A DNA stretch of 64,000 nt, from assembly GCA_037043235.1 (NCBI GenBank), contig JAWRVZ010000088.1:2659001-2723000 (forward strand). The letters are read 5' to 3'. The DNA comes from Rhodeus uyekii. Taxonomy: Eukaryota > Chordata > Actinopteri > Cypriniformes > Acheilognathidae. The notes below the pieces were generated by a model. It ran no database searches and was not told where the DNA came from. It was given only the letters and a program-made list of their open reading frames with translations. Positions 11,062-23,900 of the stretch are shown piece after piece; position 1 is the stretch's first letter; every line of letters starts with the position of its first letter. The position numbers and the translations under genes were made by a program.

Positions 11062-12969
11062 TCACTGTAACTTTTCCCGGGAAGACTGACTACGCCCACA
11101 CAGACAAACAACATGGACTACAAACTAATAAACAGTGCAGTGTAAATGTATGAAATGACCGGGAAATGGATATGGAAAGGGGAAGTAGGAAATGGGTGAA
11201 TGTCCATGTGCTATCAGAGTTGCGTGTGCACCCGCTCCTATGACAGCGGCAACGAGATCGGGATGAATGAGGTTAGTGTGTGTGTGTGTGTGTGTGTGTA
11301 TGCGCGTGCGTGCGTGCGTGCGTGCATGTGTTAGTGCTGCTTCCCCAGCGGGGTAGCTAATGTGACTTTATCACAGTTTGACTTGGACCATTTTATACAC
11401 ACCGAATCGCTGGTTCAAAACAAATAATTCCCAAAGCTTTCGAAACTTCGTGAAATCATTACCTGCCACAACAAGTTATATGGCCGGAATTTTTTTTAAA
11501 TTACTTTTTATTGAATTATTTTTTCAAGTTTGTGTAACAATATGGGGAAGTTAAAATCATAAGCTCCGTATCTCAGCTCAGCCTGCGCTCTCAACCTTCT
11601 TTCTTTTCTTTACGTTTATGCAAAATGCCTCAGGTAGGGGGCGATCTAATTATAACCCTATTTGAGTAACATTTTGTATTGACAAATAATTGGGAAAATG
11701 TTTCTGGTTATTTCCCCTACTAACACACTGGCTGACACATCATCATATTGTACATGCTCAAATGAAATGCATTGTTCTTAACAATGTGTACTTTCCACAT
11801 TTCATTTGTGCATTGCCAGTAGAACAATATACTCTGCAAACATGTCTTCAGCACTAATTATAGCTTAATTCTACAGATGAATAGCATGAATCAGACGTAA
11901 CCATGATTTAACTTTGTTGAACTTCAATGACACACCTGTACTTTCTCTCTCATGGGACTTTCTTTGCCTCACAAAAGAAAAAAATGCTATTGGGAATTTT
12001 TTTTCTCTCCGTGTATCACAATGATCTCAAATAGTAAAAGGCTTTCATACCAGTCATGTATGTTTAACTCTACTTTTAGACATTCACTCGCAAATTTCCC
12101 TAAGCACATCCCCTCTTGGGAATCCCACCACCATTGTGAAGTGCGTTAAACTTCATCAAATGGATGAGGGAAGTTTATTTGGATAAACCCTTGAGCTCTT
12201 GATTTTTATAGAGAGAGAAAGTCTACTCAATTCACACACTTCAGGCAGATCCATAGACAACACAGCAGATTGAGCTTCATTTACCCCCACCATTCACAAC
12301 TGATAATGAAGATATTTTGGCATTTAACCAAATTTAATACTTAACAGGACTGTTTTAGTTTATTGTATTAGAATTTCCTTTTGTCTGTTTTTTTATGTTT
12401 TACATCTAATATAAATATGTGAATATATTCATCATTATTATTTGTTTACATTGTTGTTTTAACTGCCCAAACATACATATTGGTCTATAGAATATTGAAT
12501 AATCTTCATAAGGGAGAAAACAAACTGTCAATAATAAATCCATTAATCCATATTGGATTCCAAGCGATCAAAGGCTTAGGATGTTCCGTTCAAACACATT
12601 GCAGGGGTTCGTAGTGGGGACTCGTGCAACGTAAGCAATGGTGTACATCACTGTGAATGAGACGGAGGGAAGTTAGCGAGGGAAAGGCATACAGAATTGA
12701 ACTAAAACACACAGCTGTAGAGGACACCTGCTTAAAGGGATGTAGTAGATCGCACAGAATGCCTGTCAGTACTACAAATGCTTTGCAGTATTATGAATGT
12801 GATTTGAAAAAGTTTGTAAAAGAAGAATGTGATTGGCTGTACATGATAACCTGCAATGAAAATGCGCACAAAAGCCAACCTGATAACCTAAATTCCTTTA
12901 GTACAATGAACAAACATGCTTTTTTAAAGTGAAAGCAAAAGAAAAAATATAGAATATTTGTCATGCATT
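11062..12969. other. Spacer, no gene seen
   Basis: A (GT)n/(GC)n-type microsatellite lies at 11276-11330. Just before it, a short open stretch from ATG at 11203 ends at a possible donor (GAG|GTTAGT), but nothing supports an exon. The rest is AT-rich and featureless, and probably includes sequence past the PCARE polyadenylation site. Confidence 0.45.
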
Positions 12970-12975
12970 TTTATT
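12970..12975 (-). terminator. Candidate polyadenylation signal of PCARE
   Basis: AATAAA on the minus strand, about 270 bases past the PCARE stop codon at 13246-13248. No nearer canonical hexamer was noticed. The position suits a short 3' UTR. Confidence 0.5.
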
Positions 12976-13245
12976 TTTTTAAGAAATGTAGAAATAAAAA
13001 TATAAAAGGCCAACTAATAATATTTACAATACACAACAGTTTCAAAACATTTCAAATCAAATGATCTGATGCAACTTGACCAAATACTGTATGTAAACAC
13101 AGAAGCTGAAAAGATGAAAATGATAGTGATTGGAAGTGATAATGAGGAAGCCTTCTCAGAAATGCCTATTTTCATTTCCCAGCAGGAAAAGAAGGTTCTA
13201 ATCCCATCCAAAGTTTTCTAATCCATAATCCCACTTGCTCCTTCC

Positions 13246-13378
13246 TCATTTCCCCCATTCCCTCTGTAAACCCTGACCCACAATGCACAAGTCTGGATGT
13301 GAGACAGACCGAACTGCCCCTCTGATTTCTGTTTGTTCACTCCATGGCTTTTCTCCTCCGGCTGAACCATCTTCCAAT
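13246..13378 (-). CDS. pcare: PCARE terminal coding exon (44 codons with stop)
   Basis: Exon 1 ends at a strong donor (ATGG|GTGAGT, 15047). Reading through that site would add only Gly and a stop. On the minus strand at 13379-13380 an acceptor (TTATGACAG) opens a frame in the right phase. It ends SHPDLCIVGQGLQREWGK and stop, resembling the C terminus I recall for human PCARE (FCVLGHGLQ). The intron is 1.67 kb. The match is short but phase, splice sites and position all agree. Confidence 0.8.
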
Positions 13379-13580
13379 CTGTCATAACAAATCAGAATAA
13401 AGACATTAGTGAATAGAAGGATTAGGGAAGTGGGCCAGAGCTGGTCAGCACTGGTCAGCAGTAAGTCATTGAGAGCTTAATTGCCAGGGATTTGAATTCA
13501 TTCTACAATGTAAGTGAAAGATAAAGATAAGATAAAAGAAAGATAAAAGTTTATCTAAATCATGATGATGATATATTGAT

Positions 13581-13619
<39 letters not shown>

Positions 13620-14171
13620 ATGTATATGTATATATAAAGTACAGAGAAAATTCAGTTCTTAATACTGTCCATGTCAACCTTCAGTAATTTCTTTACTGCA
13701 TACCCAATACACAATGGACATTACAAACTGACTGCCATATGACCATGTTACCATCAAATACACCTGCCTGTAACACGTTTGCTACGAGGCAGATACAATA
13801 AGGAAGATTAGACATACATTTCTAAATGAAGCAATAATGTTAGAAGGGCCAAATGGCTTAAATAACTGCAGTAAGTGTTGCCTCCAATACTCATTTTAAA
13901 ATATTCTGAATATAAAATCTGATTTTATGCATTTATTTATTCCCCAAATTTGAATTACCTCTTGAGATGGGGCATTCCCACATTCAAATTATTGGGTTCT
14001 TATTTTCTTTTAAACCGATTGAATAAATCGAAATAAACAGGTTTCCTCATGTGAATGAAAGCTCATCTTGATCTGCGTGTTATCTTGCTCCACCTTAGTA
14101 TGCAGTTTCAGGTTTACACTATAGTGTTGTTGTGCTTTTTTTTGTGAAAACTTTTGTCAGCACACACACAA

Positions 14172-14207
<36 letters not shown>

Positions 14208-17200
14208 GTGTGGGTGGGTGTGTGTGTGTGTGTGTGTCCTTGCAATGATGACAATCTGCAAAACTTGCTCACTGGACCTCACTGGAAACATTAAATGTTT
14301 TTAACATTTTAAACCAGTCAATAACCCTTATTAAACTTAATATTTTGCAAAGGAGTAAAGACAAACTTAAAAAAAATATATATATATTACAGTCTAAATT
14401 ACAACTAACTGTAGATTGATTTGTCCCTGAACTCTGAGTGACATTTACACAATGAACCCATAATTGAATTTCTAAAATTGCACTCTTTATTATGTCAGAA
14501 AAAATCATAGTGCTTGTCCTCTAACATTTTCTTATTATCTTTAAAAATGAAAACCAGAAAAGAGGATGCAATTTCAAGCATGAATGGTACTTCAGTTTCC
14601 CTTATCAAAAAAATCAAGAAACTCTAGGTTACTGAATCCCTATCGAGCATCACAGCTTAAAGGAGCTGAGTTCATAGATCAGAAATTAAAAGCTCAAGTT
14701 TTTCACATCAGTGAAGTCAATAGCACTGCTCACAGGACTTTTCTGCAGAGCTATCATAACTGTTTTATCAGCCTTATCTTCTTCTGAACATTTGTGGAGT
14801 TGTGTTTATGAGCAATTAAAGGACAGATCTTAACTTCATTTTCTTGTTGACGTGGATGAGCAGCCTGGTAGCAATGTTGAAGTGTTAAGAAAGATGACAG
14901 TTTAAAGTTGACTGAAGTAAGATGAGTCAATTCTGTGCTATGTGTAGTCAAGCTCAATTTCAATGCAAATATCATCTCATATAATGCATACTATGCTAGA
15001 TTAATATGTAGTTATACGAGTAGATATCAAAAGTGTGTTAGACTCACCCATGTGTGCTAATTGCTGGTTCACTTCCACATGTCTCTGCTACAGAGATGAC
15101 TGGTACCCTGCGTGGCAGGGTTAGACTGGGCCTCCTGTCTGACTGGCTGCGCCGGATGAATGGCTGAGGCCCTCGTGAAGACACTGGCAGCCGACCACGC
15201 TCGCCCCAGGGACGAGGCAGAACACTGCTACCACTGGAGACCCATGCCTGAGGGGGCTTGGGTGTAGGAACGGGTTGAGCTTCAAATAATGATGACGAGA
15301 CAGGGCAAAAGACTGATCGAGCATTACTAAATACTCTTGAAGAGTCCTCACTGTTGTTTTCTCGTAAACATCGCTGCACTTTTGGGGAAGCAGGAGGTGA
15401 TGGTGCCTTAAAGGGGTAGGTTACCCCTGTCATCGTGATGGGGCTTTGGTCTTGTAGCGTTGAAGGTGTATTTGGCAGTGTTCGTTGGCCGGCAGATGGT
15501 GGGGTGGGGAGTTTGCGAACGACAGGAGGACTCGATGAAGTTGAAGAAGATGGTTGACTTTTTAATATTGGAGGACTAGGGAGTCTCCGATGTAGCAGAG
15601 GTGTGGATGGTAACATGCGAGATCTGGATGCAGGTGGAGTGGCAGGGGTTTGGCTACTGAAGGCACTGGTTGGCATTTGTGTTTCATTAGTACTGTTCTC
15701 CTTTTGTGAAACCTCTACATCACCTTGGAAGGAGTAAATCTGCTTGTGGCCCTGCTCAGCTGTGAGTTTCTCTGTTGGTGAGTCAGAAGAATGCCTCAAG
15801 TGGATTATCTTTCTTGCTTGTTTATAGAGGGAGGCAGCCTCCTCACTTTCTGTGTCTGTTTCATGGCTGGAATCATGGTGACCACCCTTCAGAGCTCCTC
15901 TGGTTTCCTGGTGTGTGGAACGAATTGGTGACATGCTGACTGAGCCCTTACACAAATTCCCCTTACTGGGTAGAACTGTAACAGACTGCAGAGAGGCTCG
16001 TAACCTCTGAGACATTGCAGTCCTTTTTGGCAGAGTGGATCGGCCCCTGCTTGCTACGGTTTCTCTTTTGTCCTTTGCCTGTTCATTTTCAAAGGAATTG
16101 TCCATGAGCACCTCAAGTGGAGGGGGTGGCAGATTGTCAATGTCAAGATCCTCCATCCTTTCCGAACATCGTGACTCCCCTCGAAAATTAAGTATACTAT
16201 TTTCATTGAATGCTAATGTGGCAGAAGAACTTAAACCTGGAATGATGGGAACACCACACTTTCTTACACCAAGCATTTTTGGACTGTCTGGGATCTGTTT
16301 ATTTTCCTCCAATCCCTGACTAAAGGTGTCAATCAGTTTCTTAACAGAATTCCTTTCCCTATACAGTCCTGAAGATTGTCGAGGTGACGGAGGAGGGCTT
16401 GGCGCAGGTATTACTTTAACAGGCCCTATAACAAGTGGAGCTTTCTTCTCTTTTTCCTTTCTCTTTTCTTTGTCCTTTTTCTTTTTTTCTTCCGTCTCAT
16501 CCTTTGCATGTTCTTGCTCCACTTTTGCATTGCATGACTTTCTTTGATTACTTGGTGAGAAAATGTTCCTATTCAAAGAACGCTGCCTGTCAGAGGAAAC
16601 TGATGAAATAGTTTGTGGTTGCTGAATTTTCTTAGATAACGTTTGCTTGATATTTCCTTCACACTTCACCTTGGTCATCTTCTCCAGCCTTTGGTTGAGT
16701 TCCTTTTGAGTTCTCTCAAGTTCAGTTAGTGTGGGATCTTCTGCTTTATTACGCAGAGAGTCTGCTGATCTTGACCGTTTAGTAACTGTGGTCTTTTTCT
16801 TGGGTGTTTTAGAGGCAGCTGTTTGGGGTCTTTTAGAACTTTTGTCACCATCCTCAGTCCACTGGTGACTGCTACTCTTTGGGCTATCTGTCTGTCTTGC
16901 CTTCACTTCAGGGTCTTGGGATGGCAAAAACCGAATCCGGCCACTAATGGCATCTTTCAGCTTTAAAGTCATCTCAATGTTTTGTGGATTCTCTATTCGC
17001 CTTGTTGGCAAGCGACGTTGTTGTTTAAGGTCTGGAATAGAAGAATCTGATTGTTTCCTTCTTTTATCCTTGCAATTTTCCTCTTCACTACCATTCTCAA
17101 CATCATCCCTGTCACCTTCATCCAAGGAGACAAACCCAAGTAGAGATTCTGTATCCCTCTGTTCTTTTGCCGTTATAGTACAAGTTGAGTCTATAGAGTT

Positions 17201-18343
17201 AAGAGAGCTGCTTTTACTCATTGTTTTGATAAATCTGCCTCTGTATGAGCTTTGGTGAACTGGTGTAAAACCACAAGGGCTACTTGACGAAGCACAAATG
17301 GTTCCAGTTGAATCACAACTTTCTCTGCGTTGGCGTGGTCTGTCTGAACCCGCCAGGGACTCACTTTCTGCCCCAAGTCCACTGTCTTCACTAAAAAGTG
17401 CAGAGTCTTCTGGCCCAGGTTTTTTCTGTGATGCAGCCTCAATCCGCGACAGCAACCGCATGAATCTAGACTCTGATGCACGTTTTGTCCTGAGCTTCTC
17501 ATCTAGAATTTCAGTAATGGACGAAAAGTAATCCACTGCTTCTTCAAGGGCGGTATCCCCAATTCCACACACTGACTGACCCACTTGACGCATCTTCTGT
17601 ACGGTATACTGAAGGAGTTGTTGTAGCAGGTCTGGTGGGGGCTCACTGCAGGTGGAAGAAGTCACATTTTTTGCTGAATTGGGTGAGGAGGAATTCTTTT
17701 TTACACAAGGCCAAGCCAGATGCTCTCCATTTCCTTTCAACATGATCTCCCCCTCTTCCACAATTTCCTGCAGCCCTTTATTTATTTCCTCATAGCGTAA
17801 TAGCAAGAATGCCACCATGGGTTGCAAGGAAATTTGGGTTTGGGCTGCATGATCGAGTAACCCTAACAGATCTTCATATTTAGCGATGCTAGGGTTAAGA
17901 TATGCATACGCTTCTTGATGAGCCTTCACAAGTGTCTCTGGAAAGTCTACTTTTTCTTCATTTTTTCTTTCCTTTTCTTTCTTCTTGTTAAGTTTTACAC
18001 CTTTCGGACCTTTCTTTGACTTCTTTGCACCCTTTTTCTCACAAGCCTCTCGTTTTTCTTCCTGTCTTTCCTTCCCCTGAGATAATATATTGATGTTAAT
18101 CTCTTGTGTACCCAGTTTGGCAGCCCCATCAGTTTCATGCTCACCCATAGAGAGTTTCCTCCCTAATGATGTGGAACTTGTGTTGTTTCTATCTGTGTCC
18201 CCTCCACAAGATCCTCTACTGCACCCATCATCCGAGTGTGATTCTCCTGGGCTCTCTTGAGTCCCTGGAAGTAGAGTTCTCCCTTTTCTGAATCCACCCG
18301 GAGCTCCAAGCAGACCGTTCCCCCGTGATGGAGAGCAGCCCAT
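13246..18343 (-). CDS. pcare: Photoreceptor cilium actin regulator (C2orf71 family)
   Basis: Two coding exons, 18343-15048 and 13378-13246, give about 1142 aa (human is about 1290). In human the protein sits at the photoreceptor connecting cilium and outer-segment base and promotes actin-driven disc formation with WASF3; its loss causes retinitis pigmentosa. The start chosen is the MGCSPS Met at 18343, seven codons inside the longest frame, because relatives begin MGC and Gly2 would be myristoylated. Conserved stretches are VDFPETLVKAHQEAYAYL (about residues 131-149), LQPMVAFLLL, DLLQQLLQYTV, SVKKLIDTF (about 665), LPPPPLEVLMD (about 740) and SIFCPVSSSLFEA (about 1010). A Lys-rich low-complexity run lies at 105-130, and the C-terminal third is Pro/Ser-rich and disordered-looking. 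No frame break was seen. It is divergent from CLIP4, as in human. Confidence 0.93.
13581..13634. repeat. (TA)n-(TG)n microsatellite in the PCARE intron
   Basis: ATATAT runs into GTGTGT and back to TATATG, between PCARE exons 1 and 2. Confidence 0.9.
14159..14237. repeat. (CA)n-(TA)n-(TG)n inverted microsatellite in the PCARE intron
   Basis: A CA run, a TA run and a GT run follow each other, so the left and right parts are complementary and can fold on themselves. No gene signal is seen in the rest of this intron. Confidence 0.9.
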
Positions 18344-19192
18344 TTCAAAGCAATTGCAGTTCACCTAGCTTTTGCAAAAATACAGTCCAATAAAGAAAAG
18401 GAGGCAGACCACTCCATCTGACACCAGGATGTTTGAGAGTCACCAGCTGCACTTGTCATTTTCAGATGACTCAAATTTCCAGACACATGGTTGACGATCA
18501 CTATGTATCCTCACAAAAGAAGGACGTGTTTAGAAAATCAAATGTGTCCAAGTCCCAATGGAGTCTATTTTCATTCACTTAAAATATGAAAAAAAGAAAA
18601 ACATATCACAATTGATCAAAATGTGTTTGTATTCCTTTTGAAGCAAACATTGTCAAGCATTTTCTCTTACGCTGTAGAATCCCTCTGTACCTTCTGGAGG
18701 ACGAACAGCTAAAGAGATTAGTAAGGATTTGAGAGTAGACCTAAGCATGCACATATGTCAGTTTAGAGCAAATAAAACGCACGGTCTCAAGACCTTAAGC
18801 TCATTAAGGTAATCACAGTTGTTTTCAAGTAGCTTTTTATAGCTCAAACCAAGTGTCTCACAGACAAGTTGGTAAATAAAGTTCTTCAGTGAGCTATTGT
18901 AAATGATAATCATTTAATTTGCTTTTATGCATCTTGTTTCAACATTTTGAACACAGGAATACATTTATTTCTGTTAGAGTATATTTTATTGTGACATGTT
19001 GTTTTAAAGAAGATACATAACATTTAACATCTTAATAAATCCAGTGAAAATTACCGGTATGATTTGTGTTATGCTGTTGTATATTAGCACAGTGACACAA
19101 AAACCTGTATTCAGCCATTACTGCTGATTGGCATTCTGACGTCTGTGCTAGAGAGGGGAATGCCAGCAAATAATCTTGTTTACGCAGGAGAG
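18344..19192. other. PCARE upstream region
   Basis: This is upstream of the PCARE start on the minus strand and should hold the 5' UTR and promoter. No TATA box or clear transcription start could be picked. No other gene is seen. Confidence 0.4.
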
Positions 19193-19538
19193 TGTCACAC
19201 TCTCTTCATGTCTTTCACATCCGGGTCCCTTCTGTGTATCTCTGATGCCCTTCCCACACGTCTTGTTAATCAATTACCCTGTTTGTCTCGTCAGCTGCTT
19301 CCCATTTCCTCATGTGTTTATACCCTTTCGTATTCGCTTGTCTTTGTCGTTCGTTAACGTTGTTGGAGTGAAGTTGTGGCTTTGTTTGAATTCCTCTGTG
19401 TTTTTCTCCTCTTCCGTGTTTGCACAAAAGTGTGTCATTTTGTTTATATTAAAGTCTTTTGTTGTCCATTTTTCTAAATAAAGAGAGTTTCTGCGTGAAA
19501 CCTGCAATTCTCCTCGTCATCTGTGCCACTGCGTGACA
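19193..19538 (+). repeat. Putative solo LTR (346 bp)
   Basis: The block begins TGTCACACTCTC and ends CTGCGTGACA, so it has TG...CA ends with a short inverted pair (TGTCAC and GTGACA). AATAAA lies about 60 bases before the right end. The flanks are GAGAG on the left and AAGAG on the right, a possible 5-bp target duplication with one mismatch. No internal retroelement sequence is attached. Confidence 0.55.
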
Positions 19539-20520
19539 AAGAGATTAGAAACAACTGTTGGATGAAAAATGTCCTGTGCTCTCGATTATTTTTCATTTTT
19601 ATATTTTAACAGGACTTTAGAGGGGATTTGCACATTCTATAAAATAATATTGCAAAATGTTTACTTACACTTTTTTAATTTATTTATTTTTTTATAAATT
19701 AATAAATTTATTTATTAATTTATTTTTCTACTTTTTTCTACTTTATTTTAAAGGACTGTTTGACTCACTCTTAAAATTACAACAGCAGTTGACACTAATC
19801 TAATCCTTCCTGTTCCTGCATGATTGACAGGTTCTGTGCTAGCGGCTGAAGCTGCTCACTGCAAAACTTTATTAATGTAATCTCTGGATCGCACCAGGAC
19901 CTTCTCAAGCAATGTGTGTATTCAAGAAAGGAAACAGTATTTTATTGAAGAGTTTTCTTTTATTCATTGCCACTCAAATAATATTGCTAAAAAAAAAACA
20001 ATAACATATTCATTATTAACAAATTACTATTCTATTATGTATGTTGGTGAAGGTTACACAGCATTCACAGAACAAAATTCCCAATTATACAACACATGTT
20101 AGTAATTGCACAGCATTCAGGGTCACAGTACCTTGCTTGCATTAATATATTTATACAGTCTAAAATATGAGATATAAAATATGCATGCATCAAAGATGTA
20201 TTTAGAGGTTTATTTAGGTAACACCAATTACACCAATGGATTTTGAGAATATTTTCCCCCCCTGCAAATTTACTTATTAATAATTAACAAAATAGTAATG
20301 TCCACAGTGATCTACTAGATACAGTATGACTTCAAGACACAAACAACACTATGTACTTTTCAATTAGCTTTGACCCTTTTAACATTTATGCTTGGATACT
20401 TATCAAATGGATTTCCTCCTAGGTCTTTTCCGAATTGTCTGGTAAAGAAATTCCACATTGTCTATGTTGTTCTCGAAATGTAACTCTTTCCTTGTCAATT
20501 GGATTGAACCCAAACCAGTA
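19539..20520. other. Spacer between solo LTR and the GPCR 3' end
   Basis: No gene seen. A T/A-rich low-complexity block lies around 19660-19755. The right part probably carries the 3' UTR of the receptor. Confidence 0.4.
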
Positions 20521-21201
20521 TCAACTGAGTAAATGGTATTTTGTGATCCCAATTATAAAATCAGGTTCTGTTATTTCTGGAAAAAAATCACATGAGTCAA
20601 TTGAATCGATTGTGTGTTTTTTGGCTTTAGCCTTATACGCGTCTCGACTAATCTCTTCTTTCTTCTTGCAGAGAGCCATGTACCACTTGGGCGCAAAGTG
20701 ACAGAAAATAATTCCATAACAGGAAACTAAGATCGCAGCTGCTTGAATTGAATGGCGCTCGTCGATCGTGGCAATGTACACAGGGGTGAAACAGACCCAC
20801 ACAAAGAGGTAGACCAGCATGCTTAGGATGATATGTCCAGTCTCATTGAAGCGCTGAGGTACCTTTCTCCCTTTAAAGGCCAGAAAAAAACAGATAAACG
20901 CTAGCAATGCAATATAGCAAAGCATGATGGCAAATCCAATGCCAGAACCTTCATTGCACTGTACAGTAATCAACATGCTTTGGTCGGACTGAAAGGTCTC
21001 CACAGCTGGAGAATCAAATATCATCCAGAAGATACAGATGAGGACTTGAATGAGAGTACCACAGACTATAATAACAGGTGGTTTGTAAAACTTTCTAACA
21101 CGCTCCTGGCGATACGGTTCAAGAAAGGCTATAAAGGTGCGTAGAGCTTTAACCAAAATACACGAGACTGTGAGCGAAAACCCTAAGGCATACAAGATCT
21201 G

Positions 21202-21204
21202 TCA
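21202..21204 (-). other. In-frame TGA in the seven-helix exon
   Basis: The minus strand reads TGC AGG GGT TGA CAG ATC TTG. The frame continues open for 226 more sense codons, so this is a point nonsense change, not a frameshift. The aligned residue in relatives is Arg (C..RQ motif), so CGA to TGA, a CpG transition, is the simplest origin. Confidence 0.9.
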
Positions 21205-21739
21205 ACCCCTGCAAATGTGAACATTGGGTTTGCCAATAAACAGTATGACACTAGTATAGCTGAGTGCTAACCCTGCCATGATTACAAAACACATGGTTCC
21301 CCATGCCTGTTTCATGACAGGTTTTCCAAAAAAGGCCAAGAAGATAATCAGGCTGAAGAACAACAATAGAAAACCAAGTGCAGTAAATGTAAGCAGAACT
21401 ATTGCGTGGGAGCCATCCCATTTCCAATAGGTCTCTTCCTTTGGCATACACACAGTCCATCCTTTTAAAGACCAGGTACCAGTTTCACAAGGGAGGCAGT
21501 TTGGTAAGTCTGAAACAAAGAAAATGTTGCACACTTGCTTTAGTAATTCACATGTATGGTATATTTCCGTCAAGAAGCCCTTTTGAAAAAGAAGTGTGCT
21601 TACTTGTATTGAAAGTGTATTTCTTTGTATAATTCAAACCATAAAAGTATATACGTCCGCGGCTCACGCGTGTTGGTCCGCGTCCGCCGCTGCTGGATTA
21701 TCACTTCTTTGTTTTCTGCACTATTATAATAAATTCACT

Positions 21740-22085
21740 CATTTGCACTTAAATCCTTGGATTTAAGTGAACACAAAAGAAACACCCACAAGGGTTGAAA
21801 AACATAACGTAAACCAGGATTATAACTGACCATAAAACACACCAGGCGATCAGGGCAAGGAGCTCAACAGGACCAGGAACACATGAAAGACAACGAGACC
21901 ACAAAGGACAGCAAACACATTGGGATATATATAGGGACACATGAGGGAAGGTAACGAGCTGAGAACAGCTGACAAGCAAGGTAACAAGATGGGCGGGGTT
22001 TACAATCACAACAGGGGCAGTGTCAGAGCTCTGTCAAGCAACACACTAGAATCCCAACTTAAGTGACAGAACCCTGACACAATAC
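21740..22085 (-). repeat. LTR-like interspersed repeat in GPCR intron 5
   Basis: On the minus strand it starts TGTCAGGGTTCTGTCACTT, has a TATA-like CTATATATATCCC near 21931-21943, and runs into GGATTTAAGTGCAAATGAG. This resembles fish gypsy LTR ends, but I did not find both ends or a target duplication. A GC-rich patch at about 21655-21692 lies beside it. Confidence 0.4.
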
Positions 22086-23734
22086 CTAAATTTACCAACT
22101 ACCTTACTAACTTTTAATAAGCAGTAATTTGTTTACGGAGGTAAGATTCATAATTAATAGTTAATTAATAGTGAGAATTGGACCCAAATCTAAAGTGTGA
22201 CCAACAAATTAAAATCAAACAAGAAATGATTCATAAAAATAAATACCTTATAACACCATATATACGTACTTGTTTCATTAGAGTAAGTCCCCTCTAAACA
22301 TTGTGTGCAGTTATGGCAGCATGATGTTTTGAGAAGTTTCTTAGCTGTACCAGGAGGGCAAATAGCAGAGCACATAGAAATAGGAACCTAAGATAAAATG
22401 TATAGAAGCGTGGTTAATATGTAGTAATACCCATTTGAGTAGACCAGCCAAATTATGTTTATGATACTAGTGTTAGTGCCTAGCTGGTTAACCAAAGGAG
22501 AAAAACCATGCTGGTTGAAACATTTTGGTTGGAGAACACTGCTGGTCCGCCTTCGGTTTGGTTCAGGCATATATATTTATCAAAGCTTTCATTTGATGTT
22601 CAAACACGGTACTGGATAACTGATAACTTTTTATAATCCCTTATTTTAAGTTATTCTCACCGTATTGTTTGAATTACTCCATGTTATGGGTGCCTTGATG
22701 TGAACTTCTTTTTCCGTCAGTTTGTAATTTCCAACAACAACAAAACGTCTCCGGCCAGTTGATTCTTGGGGTTGCCAGTTCATTAAATCATAGCCGTTCA
22801 TGAAATTTCCAGATGCATTGAAATAGAATGTCTGATTGTCCATAGTAAAATTGACCTTTTTCAGTTCTTTGAGGAGCTTTCAAATGAATGAATAAATTAA
22901 TTAATTAGGTTTATAAATGGAAATTATATAAAGACCTGTTACTTTCACACATATTAGCATGAAAACATGTCCAGAATTGGATGTAAACATTTTATACCTT
23001 ACCTTCCATGGCGGAAAGTCCCTTTCTCCAGGGCAATCAGTTTCACTGCAGTTTAGAAGACGTTTCAAAGCATGAGCAATGGACCATACAGCTAATCTTT
23101 CGCCATAGGTTATGGTAATGTCGACAGCTTCCGTCAAAAAAACTGTGTCTTTCCCTAACTCCTTATACTCCTCAAGATACATGTTTACAGAGCCCGGAGC
23201 AAGATTCAGCTGCTGCAGAAACTCCTTCAAACCAGGATTTGGACCTGTGATGAATGTGAACCCAAAAATGTCACCTATTTGATTGATTCCATCCATTCCA
23301 GATATATTTCGTGACATTGACCAAGCATCACTTGCAATCCAAGTACGCGAGATGTTCTGCCGAATCATCTCCGTGAAGAGTTTAGAGACCAGCTCTTCCT
23401 TTAGGATAAGTAATACAACTTTAGCTTCAGATGAGCGGATTGTGTCTGCCACTCCTTGGATCATTTTATCAATTTCCTCGTGAGCTAGGTAGTGAGGCAA
23501 GACTTTTTTAAAAGCCAGGCAGATATCTACTTCTTCTGCATCTGCCAAGAAGCTCTGGAAGGCATTTTTTCCATAATCATCGTCCCCATAGATCACCCCA
23601 ACCCAGTTCCAGTCAAAATGTTTCATGAAATAAGCCAGAGCTTTGGTTTGGTGAACATCACTGGGAATGGTGCGCAGGAATGCTGGAAATCTCACCCTAT
23701 CACTCAGAGTTTGTGCAGATGATGTTGTGCTTAT

Positions 23735-23736
<2 letters not shown>

Positions 23737-23772
<36 letters not shown>
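23737..23772. repeat. (GA)n microsatellite abutting the GPCR exon 3 acceptor
   Basis: On the minus strand this is a pure CT run of about 36 bases ending in the acceptor AG at 23735-23736, so the microsatellite itself is the polypyrimidine tract. Confidence 0.93.
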
Positions 23773-23775
<3 letters not shown>

Positions 23776-23900
23776 TATCTCATAATTTGGCAGCAGGAAT
23801 ATTAGGCTGCTGTCACTTTCAAATCTGACACACAAATCCATTACTGATGCGTTTTACTGCTTACATTACAAACTGCTTTCATTCACTTAAAACAGACCTG

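Noticed and set aside
11203..11276. Short exon-like stretch ending at GAG|GTTAGT
   Set aside because: It is 24 codons without homology, and the donor runs into a GT microsatellite that mimics splice sites.
16035..17531. Open frames opposite the PCARE exon
   Set aside because: They mirror the Ser/Lys-rich codons of the real gene and show no domain.
21202..21204. TGA in the receptor read as selenocysteine
   Set aside because: No class C GPCR is known to use selenocysteine, the aligned residue is Arg, and no SECIS element was noticed.
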